NCBI GenBank assembly: GCA_964019165.1
Contig: OZ025267.1
Coordinates: 17,394,079-17,458,078 of the forward strand
DNA length: 64,000 nt
DNA from: Mastigias papua
Lineage: Eukaryota > Cnidaria > Scyphozoa > Rhizostomeae > Mastigiidae
Direction: 5' to 3'
Shown here piece by piece: positions 43,840 through 55,721 of this stretch. A program made the translations under genes and the position numbers. Positions within the stretch are counted from its first letter, which is position 1. Every line of letters starts with the position of its first letter. The notes beneath the pieces are model-generated. The model made no database searches, was not told the origin of the DNA, and saw nothing but the letters and a program-made list of their open reading frames with translations.

Positions 43840-44370
43840 GCTGCAGTCCATACAACATGCAAAACTATATGTCGATCTCCCTGGCTACCTTTCTCCCTGC
43901 ATCGTTACTGGCAATAGTCTTCGCCCTGACATTCTTCTGTCAACAGCTGACAAGATCCTGTACATCATAGAATTAACTGTGGGCTTCGAAACTAATTTAA
44001 ACAATAATGCTCATCGAAAAGAACTCAAATATCGTCCCCTTCTATCTGATCTTGCCACTGATTATAAGGAAATAAAATTCATAAACCTCTGCATTAGCTG
44101 CCTTGGGATATTTGGTACTTCATCAAATTCGTTTCTCAAAATGTGTAATGACAGTGGTATCCACACTCACCATCTCAACTTTATCATTTCAAAGTTGTCA
44201 ACCATAGTCATACGTACAACGTACTACATCTTTTGCATGAGGAATAAACCATGGTGTGATCCGGAGCTCCTTACCTATTAAATAATTTTTTTTTTTTGTT
44301 TCTTTTTCCAATTTTCCAATTCAGTCTTTTCTTTCTATTACCTAGCATTGTAACATTTTAAGCCAGCCAA

Positions 44371-44405
44371 ATACAGATTACCTGGTAGTGAGATTTGTAT
44401 CTGTA
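44371..44405 (+). other. 3'-UTR hairpin of C2H2-finger LINE copy J
   Basis: TACAGAT (44372-44378) pairs with ATCTGTA (44399-44405); the loop holds TACC...TAGTGAG. Confidence 0.6.
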
Positions 44406-44433
44406 GATTTAAATATGATATGTAATGAAGTTT

Positions 44434-44456
44434 GAAAAAAATTATTATTATTATTA
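44434..44456 (+). repeat. A-tail and (TTA)n at the 3' end of copy J
   Basis: Six or seven A then about five TTA units, as in copy H. Confidence 0.9.
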
Positions 44457-44560
44457 ATTTCTTTTACGTTGGCTATAAAGAACAAAATTACACACAGCTA
44501 ATAAGCTAATTAACGCCAACAAAATAATTTGAAACCTACTTTAGAATGTCAAAACTAAAA

Positions 44561-46320
44561 CTACAAAAAACCTAGATTTTTAATGAAAATTTTGCACAAT
44601 CTGCAGATGCAAGTATTTCCATGCCATAATTTTATTTTTTGTTCGAACTCAACTAGTGTGCTAGAAAATTTAATTTCCCTTTGTAATGAGGACCACAAAT
44701 GGTGACCTCTGTACTGAATATTCTCCATCCCATATGATGTTGTTTTTACTTTTGGCAACCGTAAATGATCTTCATTTCTCAAATTGTATTGAATACCTCT
44801 CTCAGTAAAAATGTTTTTCATAACTGTTGGATTTAGATTGATTTTCGTTTTGAATATTTCAATCATTAGTAGTTGCAGATTGTGCTGATGAACAGTTCCG
44901 TATTTTTACTTTAGCTCGGCTAGCTCTGACTCACTATCTTTGCATACCAATCGCAGTGCTCTTTCGTGAATGCGATTTAACTTTGAATTAGTTGCTCTAT
45001 CATGAAACATCCATACAAGTGGACAATAATTAAATTGCGATCTGATGAAAGAATTCATTAAAATTTCTGATTTGACAGGATCAATGCAATTAGACAAGCG
45101 AGCAAGCGCGTGAAGCTTTTGGTTGGCCTTTTTACACAAATCTTCAACATGTTTTTTGAAACTTAATTTCTTATCAAAACTTACACCTAGCAGTTTTTCG
45201 TAGTCACTTTCATTAATTTTTGAATTTCCAATTGTGACTGTTGCTTCAGTACTTTTATCAACAAATATCATTGGATGGCATTCATCATCATTTAGCTTTA
45301 GAAAGTTGCCAGAAAACCATTTTACTATCATGGAGCTATCTTCTTCTAATTGTTTGATAATAGTATCAAGATCCCGATGGCATGCAAAGATTGTGGTATC
45401 ATCAGCATAGTTACAGATCTTTGTACGATTTGCAAACGAGAATATGTCATTTATAAATATATTAAACAATAAAGGCCCTAGGACTGACTCTTGGGGTATT
45501 CCAATTTTAATTTCTTGTCGATCACTAAAAGAGCTGTTAATTTTTACTCTCTGTTGTCTATTTGATAGGTAGCTTCTTATGAGCTGAAGGGCATCCAAAT
45601 TAAGTCCATAAGCACTCAGTTTCGCTATTAAGAGACCATGGTTTACACAATCAAAAGCCTTTGAAAGATTCATGAATACTGCTCCTGCAAGTCCCTTGTT
45701 ATCAATGCTGTTCTTACAGGATTGCAAAAAGTTCAACAAGACATGCAGTGTGTTGTACCCTTGTCTGAACCCTCCTAATAGTGGTGAAAAAAGCGTGCAG
45801 TAAATGCATATAATTGTTTATGCAATAGTCGCTCAAATATTTTCGCGTTTGTAGGAAGGAGACTTATTGGTCTATAATTCTTTTAGCTCATATCATCATC
45901 CTTCTTGAAGAGTGAAGAAACATCAGCATTTTTCATATCATCTGGGAAGTTGCTTTCCTCAACAAGCTTATTAAAAAGCTCCGTGAGAGGAAAACAAAAC
46001 AGATCTGCGTTGGACTTTACTATTTCTGCAGGGATTGCTTCCTGTGGTGAACCCTTCTTGGGATCTAAATATTTTGCAACTGTTCTAGCATTTCTTCGAC
46101 TGTGATCCTCCTGAAGGAGAAGTTTATGGTGCTTTTGACGGACGATTTTATCTTAAGGACACTGGGGTGTAACTGAAAACGTTTTACAATCGTTAAGCAG
46201 GAATAGTCCTCGCAATCATTCAAAGGCTCTTTCTGTTACATTTACAAAATATTTATTTAGAATTTCAACAACTTTGCCCTCCATTTCCAAATCCCTACAT
46301 TTGAAATGAGTGTTTCCCTA
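44561..46320 (-). pseudogene. CR1/L2-type (Jockey superfamily) LINE RT, 5'-truncated, frameshifted
   Basis: Reading from about 46320: remnants of the pre-RT segment (FVNVTERAFE, KTFSVTPQCP); DPKKGSPQEAIPAEI; an interrupted KNYRPISLLPTNAKIFERLLHKQL region; then an open stretch 45739-44906 with FMNLSKAFDCVNHGLL, GIPQESVLGPLLFNIFINDI and the catalytic NYADDTTIFA; and finally a C-terminal piece (44866-44561) ending CRLCKIFIKNLGFL. At least three frame breaks or stops occur. No endonuclease domain lies within the copy. Assigned to CR1/L2/Jockey by its RT motifs and C-terminal tail; the exact clade is uncertain. Confidence 0.8.
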
Positions 46321-47263
46321 AAATCTAAGAGGCATGAGTTTAAACGTATTCCTGGAGCAACCCTCTTCACGCAGATCCAGTGGGGAGCACAGGGAATCAT
46401 GACCCGTCAAACAATAAGATTTCATTATGATTAATTCATTATTCATGGTTCATTATGATTAATTCATTATTCATGGACTCTTGAGCAAATACATGATTTT
46501 AACTAATGCCCCCCCCCATGCTCCATGCTAGATCCGCCACTTGAAGCAAGCAAACTAGAATGGCGGTAAAACTGTACTTTGCTTCTCTACTTTCATAGAA
46601 CTTTCATTGTCTTATCGTTGTTTATGCATGTCTTTTGCTTTACTTTGTCTCTCTGAATTCCTGCTTACTGACCAGGCCGATAGAGCGGTGTCCAACAATG
46701 AATGGACCTCCATATGAACATACTTTCCCAGCCCCATTCTTGAAGCCACGACGGGCCTGGTAAGATCCGATCAAAAACTGTTTGGATTGGGGGGCTAATT
46801 TTGTGCAATCAGAGGCAAAGTATAGATGAACGAGTCAAACTGGCACCAAAATACAGCTCCAATTATTTCAAAACAAGAGCCGGTATTTTGAGGATACGTT
46901 TTGTTGGTTGTAGACATTTCCTAAAGACCTGAGTATTCCGCCCGAAAGGAATCCCAGTCTTTCCGTGGCTCATTTTCTGTGTCCTGTAGTCGACAATGAC
47001 CTTCATTAACAGGGCACGTTCACTATCTTTCTAGGTGAATGATTTTCTCATTGATTTCTCCACATTTTTCTTAGACGTTTCACTTCACTTCAATATTTGT
47101 GTCTCTCAGTTTCTCCTTTTTTTGGGCAAATTGGCGCCACTTACTTGATATGTTCGCGCTATGTACAACAAAAATACGTATGCGTAATCTATCAGAGAAA
47201 AATGGATAAGATAAAAAACCATCGAGGGAGAGCAAGGCCTATCTGTGCCAGATCTGGATCTGC
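46321..47263. other. Mostly unassigned interval
   Basis: No credible gene. A 28-bp direct duplication (TTCATTATGATTAATTCATT...) lies at about 46427-46477. A C-run followed by ATGCTCCATGCTAGATCCGCCACTT (46509-46540) looks like a hAT-type terminus but no convincing partner was found. Confidence 0.5.
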
Positions 47264-47321
47264 TAGATCCGATCCAGTTTAGATTCGATCCAGCTTAGAT
47301 CCGACCCAGGTTAGATCCGAT
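47264..47321 (+). repeat. 16-bp tandem repeat, 3.6 copies
   Basis: Units TAGATCCGATCCAGTT (47264), TAGATTCGATCCAGCT (47280), TAGATCCGACCCAGGT (47296) and the partial TAGATCCGAT (47312), exactly in register. Confidence 0.9.
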
Positions 47322-47429
47322 TTGCTTCTGCTCGTGTAAATGTACCCTTAAAACTACACAATTCAAACCTCTTACTCTTATCTTTCAACAGGGGCCTAAG
47401 TCCGACTGGGCACTACCTCGAACTACTAT

Positions 47430-48000
47430 ATATAATATTGACGAAGCAATTATACTAAATGAGTATAAAGGTCTAATGGTGAGAAAAGATGAGATGAACT
47501 GTAAAGGTAGTTTCTGCAGAAAGAGCATAGGGTGAATTGGGATATGTTACAGATTACAAGGATGTACTGGAGCTTTGATATGTATTGTCAGAAACATGTT
47601 TTAAGAACAAAACTACACTAAGTTCTGTTCTACATTGACAAGACTTACGAGTCTCTGATGTGTAAAATTTACGAAATGAAAAGAGAAACTATTAGTCATC
47701 TGGTGAATGAGTGTAGTAAACTTGAGCACAAAGAGAGTATAAGAGAAGGCATAAAGAAAAAGGAACATGAATGACAACTTGAGATTAAAAGGTTGATAAA
47801 AACATGAACAAATAGAGAAGCACCAACTGTTGAAGGAGGACATAGAATATGTCTGACAACTGGGAAATGCTACATTAATGTATCTAGCGATTGGGGGATG
47901 ATGAGTCACTTTGAATATTGAATAGTTGATTGTACTGATTGCTATAGATGTTATTCAGAAAACAGCATTGTTTGGTACAGTTGGGGTAATACAACAAAAA
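47430..48000 (+). pseudogene. Ancient R4/Dong-like LINE fossil
   Basis: Heavily decayed C-terminal part on + with many indels. Recognisable pieces: KDEMNCKGSFCRKSI near 47490 (as EKRMYGQFVREI), QKHVLRTKLH near 47590 (as AQEQALRTNYTKFH), IDKTYESLMCKIYEMKRETI plus SHLVNECSKL around 47635-47720 (zinc knuckle region), EQIEKHQLLKEDIEYV near 47810 (as QEKIEKYQDLRQEI), and IQKTALFGT near 47955. Much older than the copies at 10-35 kb and not next to a microsatellite. Confidence 0.7.
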
Positions 48001-48239
48001 TTACTTCTTTAGAGGCATAAAAGAGGAAACTTTGAGACCTTGATAGTCTGCAATCACCTGCTCTTGAAAAAATCAAATAATTTGCAAATCATTGTATCTG
48101 TGCTACATATGAAGCATAATATGATGATAACATTGCTTTAAACAATGCTTCCATTGACAGTTGGCATTTACATTTCTAACAGCTGATAAAGTTTTAACTA
48201 TTTGCAAAGTAAAATTAACACAATAAACAACTAGGTAGC

Positions 48240-48450
48240 AATCAAGTGTTGGCAAGAAATCGGGGTTTAAGCGAGAAACGCAAAATGAGATAGACGACTG
48301 GAAATATGCTTCTACTTGCGTTCACATAGACAGTTCAGAGTTCGAATCCCGCTCCGGCTGGATAGTTTTTCGCACTTTCATTTCTATTTGTGTTGAGCTT
48401 TCATTTGATTGCACTCAGGGACCATCTATCATTTCACCACGTTTGCACAC
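48240..48450 (+). mobile_element. Possible tRNA-derived SINE
   Basis: Contains GAGTTCGAATCCCGCTC near 48350, a good match to the RNA polymerase III B box of tRNA-derived SINEs, with a poor A-box-like stretch about 50 bp upstream, followed by T-rich sequence. No target duplication seen. It could also be a decayed tRNA pseudogene. Confidence 0.35.
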
Positions 48451-48874
48451 GTCTCTTCAGAAAGAAAGAGTTTTTCTCCTTTTCCATGTTGATGACTAAG
48501 TGTCAAGTACTGAGGTCTGGGACTTAGTTAGTAGGGGATTGGACCTGAACATTCTAATATTGCTTGATTAGTAATATTCACCAGTCTTCGTTTTACGTTC
48601 ATAAAATACGGTTATGGTTAACACGCTTCATGATTCATTATGTATATATTTTTGCATATAATCACATTTTGTATATAATTTCCAACTTGTCTACTCTCTG
48701 GAATTCACACTAAGCTTAGCATTTACTATGAAACGGTTTTATCACATTTTGCTATGTCAAACTTGAATAATCCCCTAATAATTACATCATGTATATTGGT
48801 TATATCGAATGCAACTCACACAATCTACACTATTGAACAGCATAGCCACCAAAATGTTTACAGAGTCTGATCAG

Positions 48875-49009
48875 ATCTATTTTCTCCCAACCTAATTTAC
48901 CAATCATGATGATGATGATGAGCATCACGTAAAATGGGCCTAGTCTTAGCAAGCGTAGTCTGAATCCTGCATGATGATTGGTCAATTAGGTTAGAAGAAA
49001 ATAGACGTC
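48875..49009. repeat. Small fold-back repeat
   Basis: Left arm (from 48875: CTATTTTCTCCCAACCTAAT, then CCAATCATGATGATG) and right arm (48970-49009) are inverted copies of about 38 bp with a few mismatches around a 55-bp core. No coding capacity; size and shape fit a fold-back MITE. Confidence 0.6.
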
Positions 49010-49134
49010 ACAGAGCTCTAAAAACATTCGGCTGCTGTGCCCTAAATTAAGTTGTCAATAATACCATTAAAATAAAAATATTCAATATTCACAATAAACG
49101 CAATTCCAATTTTCAATTCTTTATATAAAAGCTG

Positions 49135-49567
49135 CTAATGATTCAATGTTTTTCTAATCTTCTGGTAATGACCCCATATTTTCTTCCCTATATACATAAC
49201 TGTGTATGATACGTGCGTAACCTTTAATAGTTTCATAAATTTCAAGGTATTAATTGACATGCGCGTGTATTGTGTAAATTTCCTTTCATACACTTTTTCG
49301 TACAAAGAGGATTCAGATTGCATTTGTACTAACAATTCTTCATAGCTATGAATCCACATACGGAATTTGAAATATTATTTCGTGGGTTTTATCTACTTTA
49401 ATGTTTAATATTTCTATCTTGATACATCCAGGCATATCCAGATAAGGGTATTGCAGCTGAACTGAAATATTATAAAAGGCTGCATCATCTATCTCATTTT
49501 GCTGGCTGCTACTAGAGCTACTGCAATATATCTGTGACTCACCATTAGCCAAAGTGATCTTAGGCAT
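49135..49567 (-). CDS. Two overlapping unknown ORFs, perhaps one frameshifted gene
   Basis: ORF 49567-49346 (MPKITLANGES..., 73 codons) and ORF 49359-49135 (MWIHSYEELLVQ..., 74 codons) overlap by 14 bp in different frames. The first has a serine/glutamine run, then mixed residues; the second is basic near its end. I recognise neither. They could be exon pieces, a broken gene or chance; A+T-rich surroundings make chance ORFs of this length plausible. Confidence 0.2.
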
Positions 49568-50600
49568 ATCTTGAAACTAAAATCCTTACTTTAACGTCAT
49601 ATATGCTATGCTGGATATCGTCGAATTCAATGTGAAATCAAATATCATAATGGTTGTTGTCTGCAAAGTAGTACTGAGGTCTCTATTTGCTATCATTCCG
49701 AAAAGTTTTCTTCAATCCTTTTTCATTTGAATCCTTCCAAATCCAACTGGAAAGGCCCTTGTTTGCTCCAGATCATAAATATCTGATACCTATGTCTATT
49801 TGGCATTCTGAAAACCATATATTGTTAAGCTAGTTGCATTTATATTCAGCTTCTGTAGCACGCTTTCATTGTTGTTACAACCGAAAACTGCTGTTAGCAT
49901 CTCTCAAATTCAATGAAAGATTAAACTTTCATTGCGTCTGCTAGAAATGCAGCAAACAAATGTTTGTAATTTAATTATTGGAATCCTAACAGGGACTACA
50001 CGTTTTCTTTATAATACAACCAATTTTTCGTCTGAGCCTCAATTTTCTTAACTTCTCCTAAAATTGAGGATGAGATTTTTGTAAGATTTTCTCAAGTTTT
50101 GATAGAGTAAACTGGCAAAAAGACGTTACCATTATTTGTTACAAAAAGTTTGATCTTTGTTAACCAAAATTATCAAAGAAGAGTTTCGAATTTTGTAAAG
50201 GAGCTTGCAAATAATGAGCTAATATCGATTTCTGGCATATAAAAAGGTGAATTTTGGAATCTGAGCCTCATGACTTTTTTAACATTTTCTTTAGATTTCG
50301 GCTTTTTGAGCTTCATTTTCTTATAAACTTTTTTCTTATAAATGAAATGTGTATGCCCATGTTCGCATGTTCGGAGTCTAGTCAAATTACTGGCAACCTT
50401 ATAGAACAGCAGAAATTTGTTGAAACTCAAACCTTTGGCCTACAAGTACAGAGCTTTAGTCTTTCTTCCTATAGCACGAAAATGCATATCTAGTAGGTAT
50501 ATGCGCATTAAGTCATTCATGTCATTAACATAATCATTCACACAAACAAAGAACAAATAATATACTGTTAATCGATGTTACAAAAGAAATGAAAAAACTC
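49568..50600. other. AT-rich interval without recognised genes
   Basis: Only short ORFs without motifs; no repeat structure recognised before the (TA)n run. Confidence 0.5.
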
Positions 50601-50608
50601 AAATTCTG

Positions 50609-52440
<1,832 letters not shown>

Positions 52441-52467
52441 CAAAATTTCTCAATATTATAAAATCAG

Positions 52468-53740
52468 ATAGTACACGAAGAAAATCGACAATCTTTTTAA
52501 ATTTCCAAGACATGTTTCGGCTTGTTACTCAAACCATCATCAGTTGAAATGACTAAGTTAACGTTACAACAAATAAGAACTATACACTATCAATCGAATA
52601 TATTAATCGAACAGAGGAATGAAAGAAACGAAAAAAGAATGTGGCGGTTAAACAACGAAAGCTAAAAGCTCAATGAAATACTATAATGTTGCAGTTGTTT
52701 ATTTAAGTTAGGCCTTTCCCACATGATGTGGAGTGCTTCCTTAATTTTTAAGTTATGATAATTGCTTGCTGAATCTAGTACCTTGAAGCAATTTTCACTG
52801 CAAAGATTTTTACAAGGAATTGAAGTCTTTAAATGCTTAAAAATATGCGAATTCTTATCGGTGAACAAATGCTCACGCACTCGTGTAGATAAATGACGAG
52901 ATGTTTCGCCAATATAAACGGAATTACATCCCGCACAAGTAAATTTATATACTATACACGAGCGAAGCGATTTGTTCACACGATCCTTAACTGCAAGCAA
53001 GTTTTTAATTTTAAAAGAAGAAAAAGCTAATTTAATATTAAGATTATTGCAATACTTTTTAGCAAGCATACGTACCTTACGCTGGGTAAAATTAGAAAGC
53101 TTAAGGAATGGCAACTTAAAATAAATGGTAGAAGTATCAGTAGCTGATTTAGAATTATTAGAAGTATGAACATTATCAAGATAAGAATGGACTACTCTAC
53201 TTATTAAGCCTTCAGGGTATTGATTCTTTTTGAATATATCGAAGAGTTTTTTAACATCATCATTGAATTTAGCAAGAGTGTTATTAATTTTGTAAGCTCT
53301 GTCAACTAAGGTGCGGATAAGACCAATTTTATAAGAATAAGAGGTAAAGCTATAGAAATTAGTAAGAAGTCCAGTAAAAGTGTTTTTACGATAGACTGAC
53401 GTTAAAAGATTACAAGGATCCTTATTACTGATACAAACATCAAGAAAAGCCAACATCTTATTACTTTCTTTCTCCATGGTGAACTTTATATTGGGATGTT
53501 GAGAGTTAAGAAAATCAAAGAATACTAAGGCATCTTGTTCATTATTGAAAAGGCAAAAGGTGTAATCAACATATCGTCGATAGAATTGAAGAGAAGGACC
53601 TTGATATTTGTTAAGCCATATATTTTCATGATGTCCTAGAAAAAGATTAGCCAGGACAGGTGCAAGAGGAGAGCCCATAGCAACACCATCTACCTGATCA
53701 TACAGTTTACCATTAAAGAGGAAGTTAGTCTGTGACGTAG
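52468..53740 (-). pseudogene. Penelope-like element, 5'-truncated copy in inverted orientation
   Basis: Encodes on - the end of the RT (NGKLYDQVDGVAMGSPLAPVL, then YVDYTF) and the GIY-YIG endonuclease (CAGCNSVYIGETSRHLSTRV), stop at 52662. The protein is identical over 338 residues to the plus copy at 54508-55522. The catalytic box is YVDY, not YVDD, so the RT is expected to be dead. This copy keeps a 6-bp stretch (TTTAAT, giving FNG) that the plus copy lacks. It starts at 53740, the point corresponding to 54450 of the plus copy. 3' of the ORF come about 190 bp including a hammerhead motif, then 28 bp of extra sequence and (TA)n. Confidence 0.88.
52503..52549 (-). ncRNA. Hammerhead ribozyme motif (minus copy of the Penelope-like element)
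   Basis: Same sequence as 55635-55681 on the opposite strand: stem I, CTGATGA core, stem II hairpin, GAAA core, minimal stem III and TC cleavage position. Hammerheads in Penelope-like elements are established; activity here is not shown. Confidence 0.75.
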
Positions 53741-55522
53741 TCTTTTTCTAAGTTAAAATCAGACCTTTCTCACTTAGCCCATTTATATGCTAATTCATTT
53801 AAGCTGTCACCTAAAGATTTCAAGACACATAAAATTCTTAAGAATCTTCATAAAAACAATAACATCGTTATTCTTAAACCTGATAAAGGTAATGGGGTAG
53901 TTGTTTTAAATAGGTCAGATTATCTAGAAGGTATTCTTAACATAATAAATGATAAGCATAAATTTAAAGAGCTTGATAGCGATCCCACCATTATTAGAGA
54001 AGGTAAGTTGCAACGTTTCCTTCGAGAACTTAAAAAGAATGGAAAAATTGATAAAGATATATATAGCACTATTTACCCATCAGGCTCTCAGCCGGCGCGC
54101 ATTTATGGATTACCTAAAATGCATAAGATTCAGTCGTCTAATGGAGTGCCACCTCTTAGACCTATTGTTTCTTCTGTCAATACATTCAACTATCAGTTAG
54201 CTAAATATCTATGTAATCTTCTACAGCCTCATTTGCCAAGTACATATTCTATTTCTGACACCTTTTCTTTCGTCGAAGAACTTAAAACGGTTAATTTTTC
54301 CAACAAATTTATGGTCTCATTTGACGTGGTAAGTTTGTTTACTAACATTCCACTTAAAGAGTGTATTGATCTTGCTGTCTCCTATATTGCAGAAGGAAAT
54401 CCTAATCTCAAACTTTCCAAAGCTGATCTTGTTAAACTTTTCTCATTTGCTACGTCACAGACTAACTTCCTCGGTAAACTGTATGATCAGGTAGATGGTG
54501 TTGCTATGGGCTCTCCTCTTGCACCTGTCCTGGCTAATCTTTTTCTAGGACATCATGAAAATATATGGCTTAACAAATATCAAGGTCCTTCTCTTCAATT
54601 CTATCGACGATATGTTGATTACACCTTTTGCCTTTTCAATAATGAACAAGATGCCTTAGTATTCTTTGATTTTCTTAACTCTCAACATCCCAATATAAAG
54701 TTCACCATGGAGAAAGAAAGTAATAAGATGTTGGCTTTTCTTGATGTTTGTATCAGTAATAAGGATCCTTGTAATCTTTTAACGTCAGTCTATCGTAAAA
54801 ACACTTTTACTGGACTTCTTACTAATTTCTATAGCTTTACCTCTTATTCTTATAAAATTGGTCTTATCCGCACCTTAGTTGACAGAGCTTACAAAATTAA
54901 TAACACTCTTGCTAAATTCAATGATGATGTTAAAAAACTCTTCGATATATTCAAAAAGAATCAATACCCTGAAGGCTTAATAAGTAGAGTAGTCCATTCT
55001 TATCTTGATAATGTTCATACTTCTAATAATTCTAAATCAGCTACTGATACTTCTACCATTTATTTTAAGTTGCCATTCCTTAAGCTTTCTAATTTTACCC
55101 AGCGTAAGGTACGTATGCTTGCTAAAAAGTATTGCAATAATCTTAATATTAAATTAGCTTTTTCTTCTTTTAAAATTAAAAACTTGCTTGCAGTTAAGGA
55201 TCGTGTGAACAAATCGCTTCGCTCGTGTATAGTATATAAATTTACTTGTGCGGGATGTAATTCCGTTTATATTGGCGAAACATCTCGTCATTTATCTACA
55301 CGAGTGCGTGAGCATTTGTTCACCGATAAGAATTCGCATATTTTTAAGCATTTAAAGACTTCAATTCCTTGTAAAAATCTTTGCAGTGAAAATTGCTTCA
55401 AGGTACTAGATTCAGCAAGCAATTATCATAACTTAAAAATTAAGGAAGCACTCCACATCATGTGGGAAAGGCCTAACTTAAATAAACAACTGCAACATTA
55501 TAGTATTTCATTGAGCTTTTAG
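53741..55522 (+). CDS. Penelope-like element ORF: RT plus GIY-YIG endonuclease, catalytically altered
   Basis: The frame is open from the junction at about 53744, so the 5' end is truncated and there is no natural ATG. Order: KPDKGNGVVVLNRSDYLEG (RT motif near 53880), RIYGLPKMHK, LRPIVSS, FDVVSLFTNIPLKE, DGVAMGSPLAPVLANLFLG, YRRYVDYTFCLF, then a linker, a CxxC pair (CAGC) and GIY-YIG (SVYIGETSRHLSTRVREHL) near 55265. The second catalytic Asp of Y-V-D-D is Tyr. FLGKLY lacks two residues relative to FLFNGKLY in the minus copy. Penelope-like elements prime at endonuclease nicks with the GIY-YIG domain (family knowledge). As it stands the RT should be inactive. Confidence 0.88.
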   Translation, partial: SFSKLKSDLSHLAHLYANSFKLSPKDFKTHKILKNLHKNNNIVILKPDKGNGVVVLNRSDYLEGILNIINDKHKFKELDSDPTIIREGKLQRFLRELKKNGKIDKDIYSTIYPSGSQPARIYGLPKMHKIQSSNGVPPLRPIVSSVNTFNYQLAKYLCNLLQPHLPSTYSISDTFSFVEELKTVNFSNKFMVSFDVVSLFTNIPLKECIDLAVSYIAEGNPNLKLSKADLVKLFSFATSQTNFLGKLYDQVDGVAMGSPLAPVLANLFLGHHENIWLNKYQGPSLQFYRRYVDYTFCLFNNEQDALVFFDFLNSQHPNIKFTMEKESNKMLAFLDVCISNKDPCNLLTSVYRKNTFTGLLTNFYSFTSYSYKIGLIRTLVDRAYKINNTLAKFNDDVKKLFDIFKKNQYPEGLISRVVHSYLDNVHTSNNSKSATDTSTIYFKLPFLKLSNFTQRKVRMLAKKYCNNLNIKLAFSSFKIKNLLAVKDRVNKSLRSCIVYKFTCAGCNSVYIGETSRHLSTRVREHLFTDKNSHIFKHLKTSIPCKNLCSENCFKVLDSASNYHNLKIKEALHIMWERPNLNKQLQHYSISLSF

Positions 55523-55634
55523 CTTTCGTTGTTTAACCGCCACATTCTTTTTTCGTTTCTTTCATTCCTCTGTTCGATTAATATATTCGATTGATAGTGT
55601 ATAGTTCTTATTTGTTGTAACGTTAACTTAGTCA

Positions 55635-55681
55635 TTTCAACTGATGATGGTTTGAGTAACAAGCCGAAACATGTCTTGGAA
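55635..55681 (+). ncRNA. Hammerhead ribozyme motif in the 3' part of the Penelope-like element
   Basis: Core CTGATGA at 55641-55647 and GAAA at 55666-55669. Stem II GGTTTG (55649-55654) pairs with CAAGCC (55660-55665), loop AGTAA. Stem III is the very short ACATGT palindrome (55669-55674), then C75 as the expected cleavage nucleotide (55675). Stem I TTTCAA (55635-55640) pairs with TTGGAA (55676-55681), one G-U. All conserved core positions of a type I hammerhead are present. A palindromic minimal stem III suggests action as a dimer, as described for other Penelope-element hammerheads. Confidence 0.82.
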
Positions 55682-55715
55682 ATTTAAAAAGATTGTCGAT
55701 TTTCTTCGTGTACTA

Positions 55716-55721
<6 letters not shown>

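Larger units (their letters stand above)
39272..44281 (+). pseudogene. C2H2-finger RLE-type LINE ORF (copy J), split by two later insertions
   Basis: Coding pieces 39272-39899, 41218-43365 and 43845-44281. The first has two zinc-finger-like motifs (CSYCGKDFKALGRHQWRC, CCCGKTCKGVKGLKMHQRHC). The second carries RT (KKACTILVHKKGN, LLDLKNAFGEVHHNL, RGVLQGDCLSPLIF, FADDAAVI near 42330), thumb and the knuckle CSFCLQPESLLHIVAGC. The third has the RLE (RPDILLS...LYIIELTVGFETN, then RKELKYRPL). Both breaks are exact insertions with target duplications (TAA and GCTGC); leaving out each insert plus one duplicate keeps the frame, and the three pieces add up to 3213 nt, 1070 codons plus stop. No other lesion was seen. 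It gives the best view of the family's full layout. Confidence 0.85.

Noticed and set aside
46370..46545. hAT-type MITE between CAGATCCAGTGGGGAG and the C-run at 46509
   Set aside because: The two ends are only loosely similar, and I found no inverted match of useful length or target duplication.
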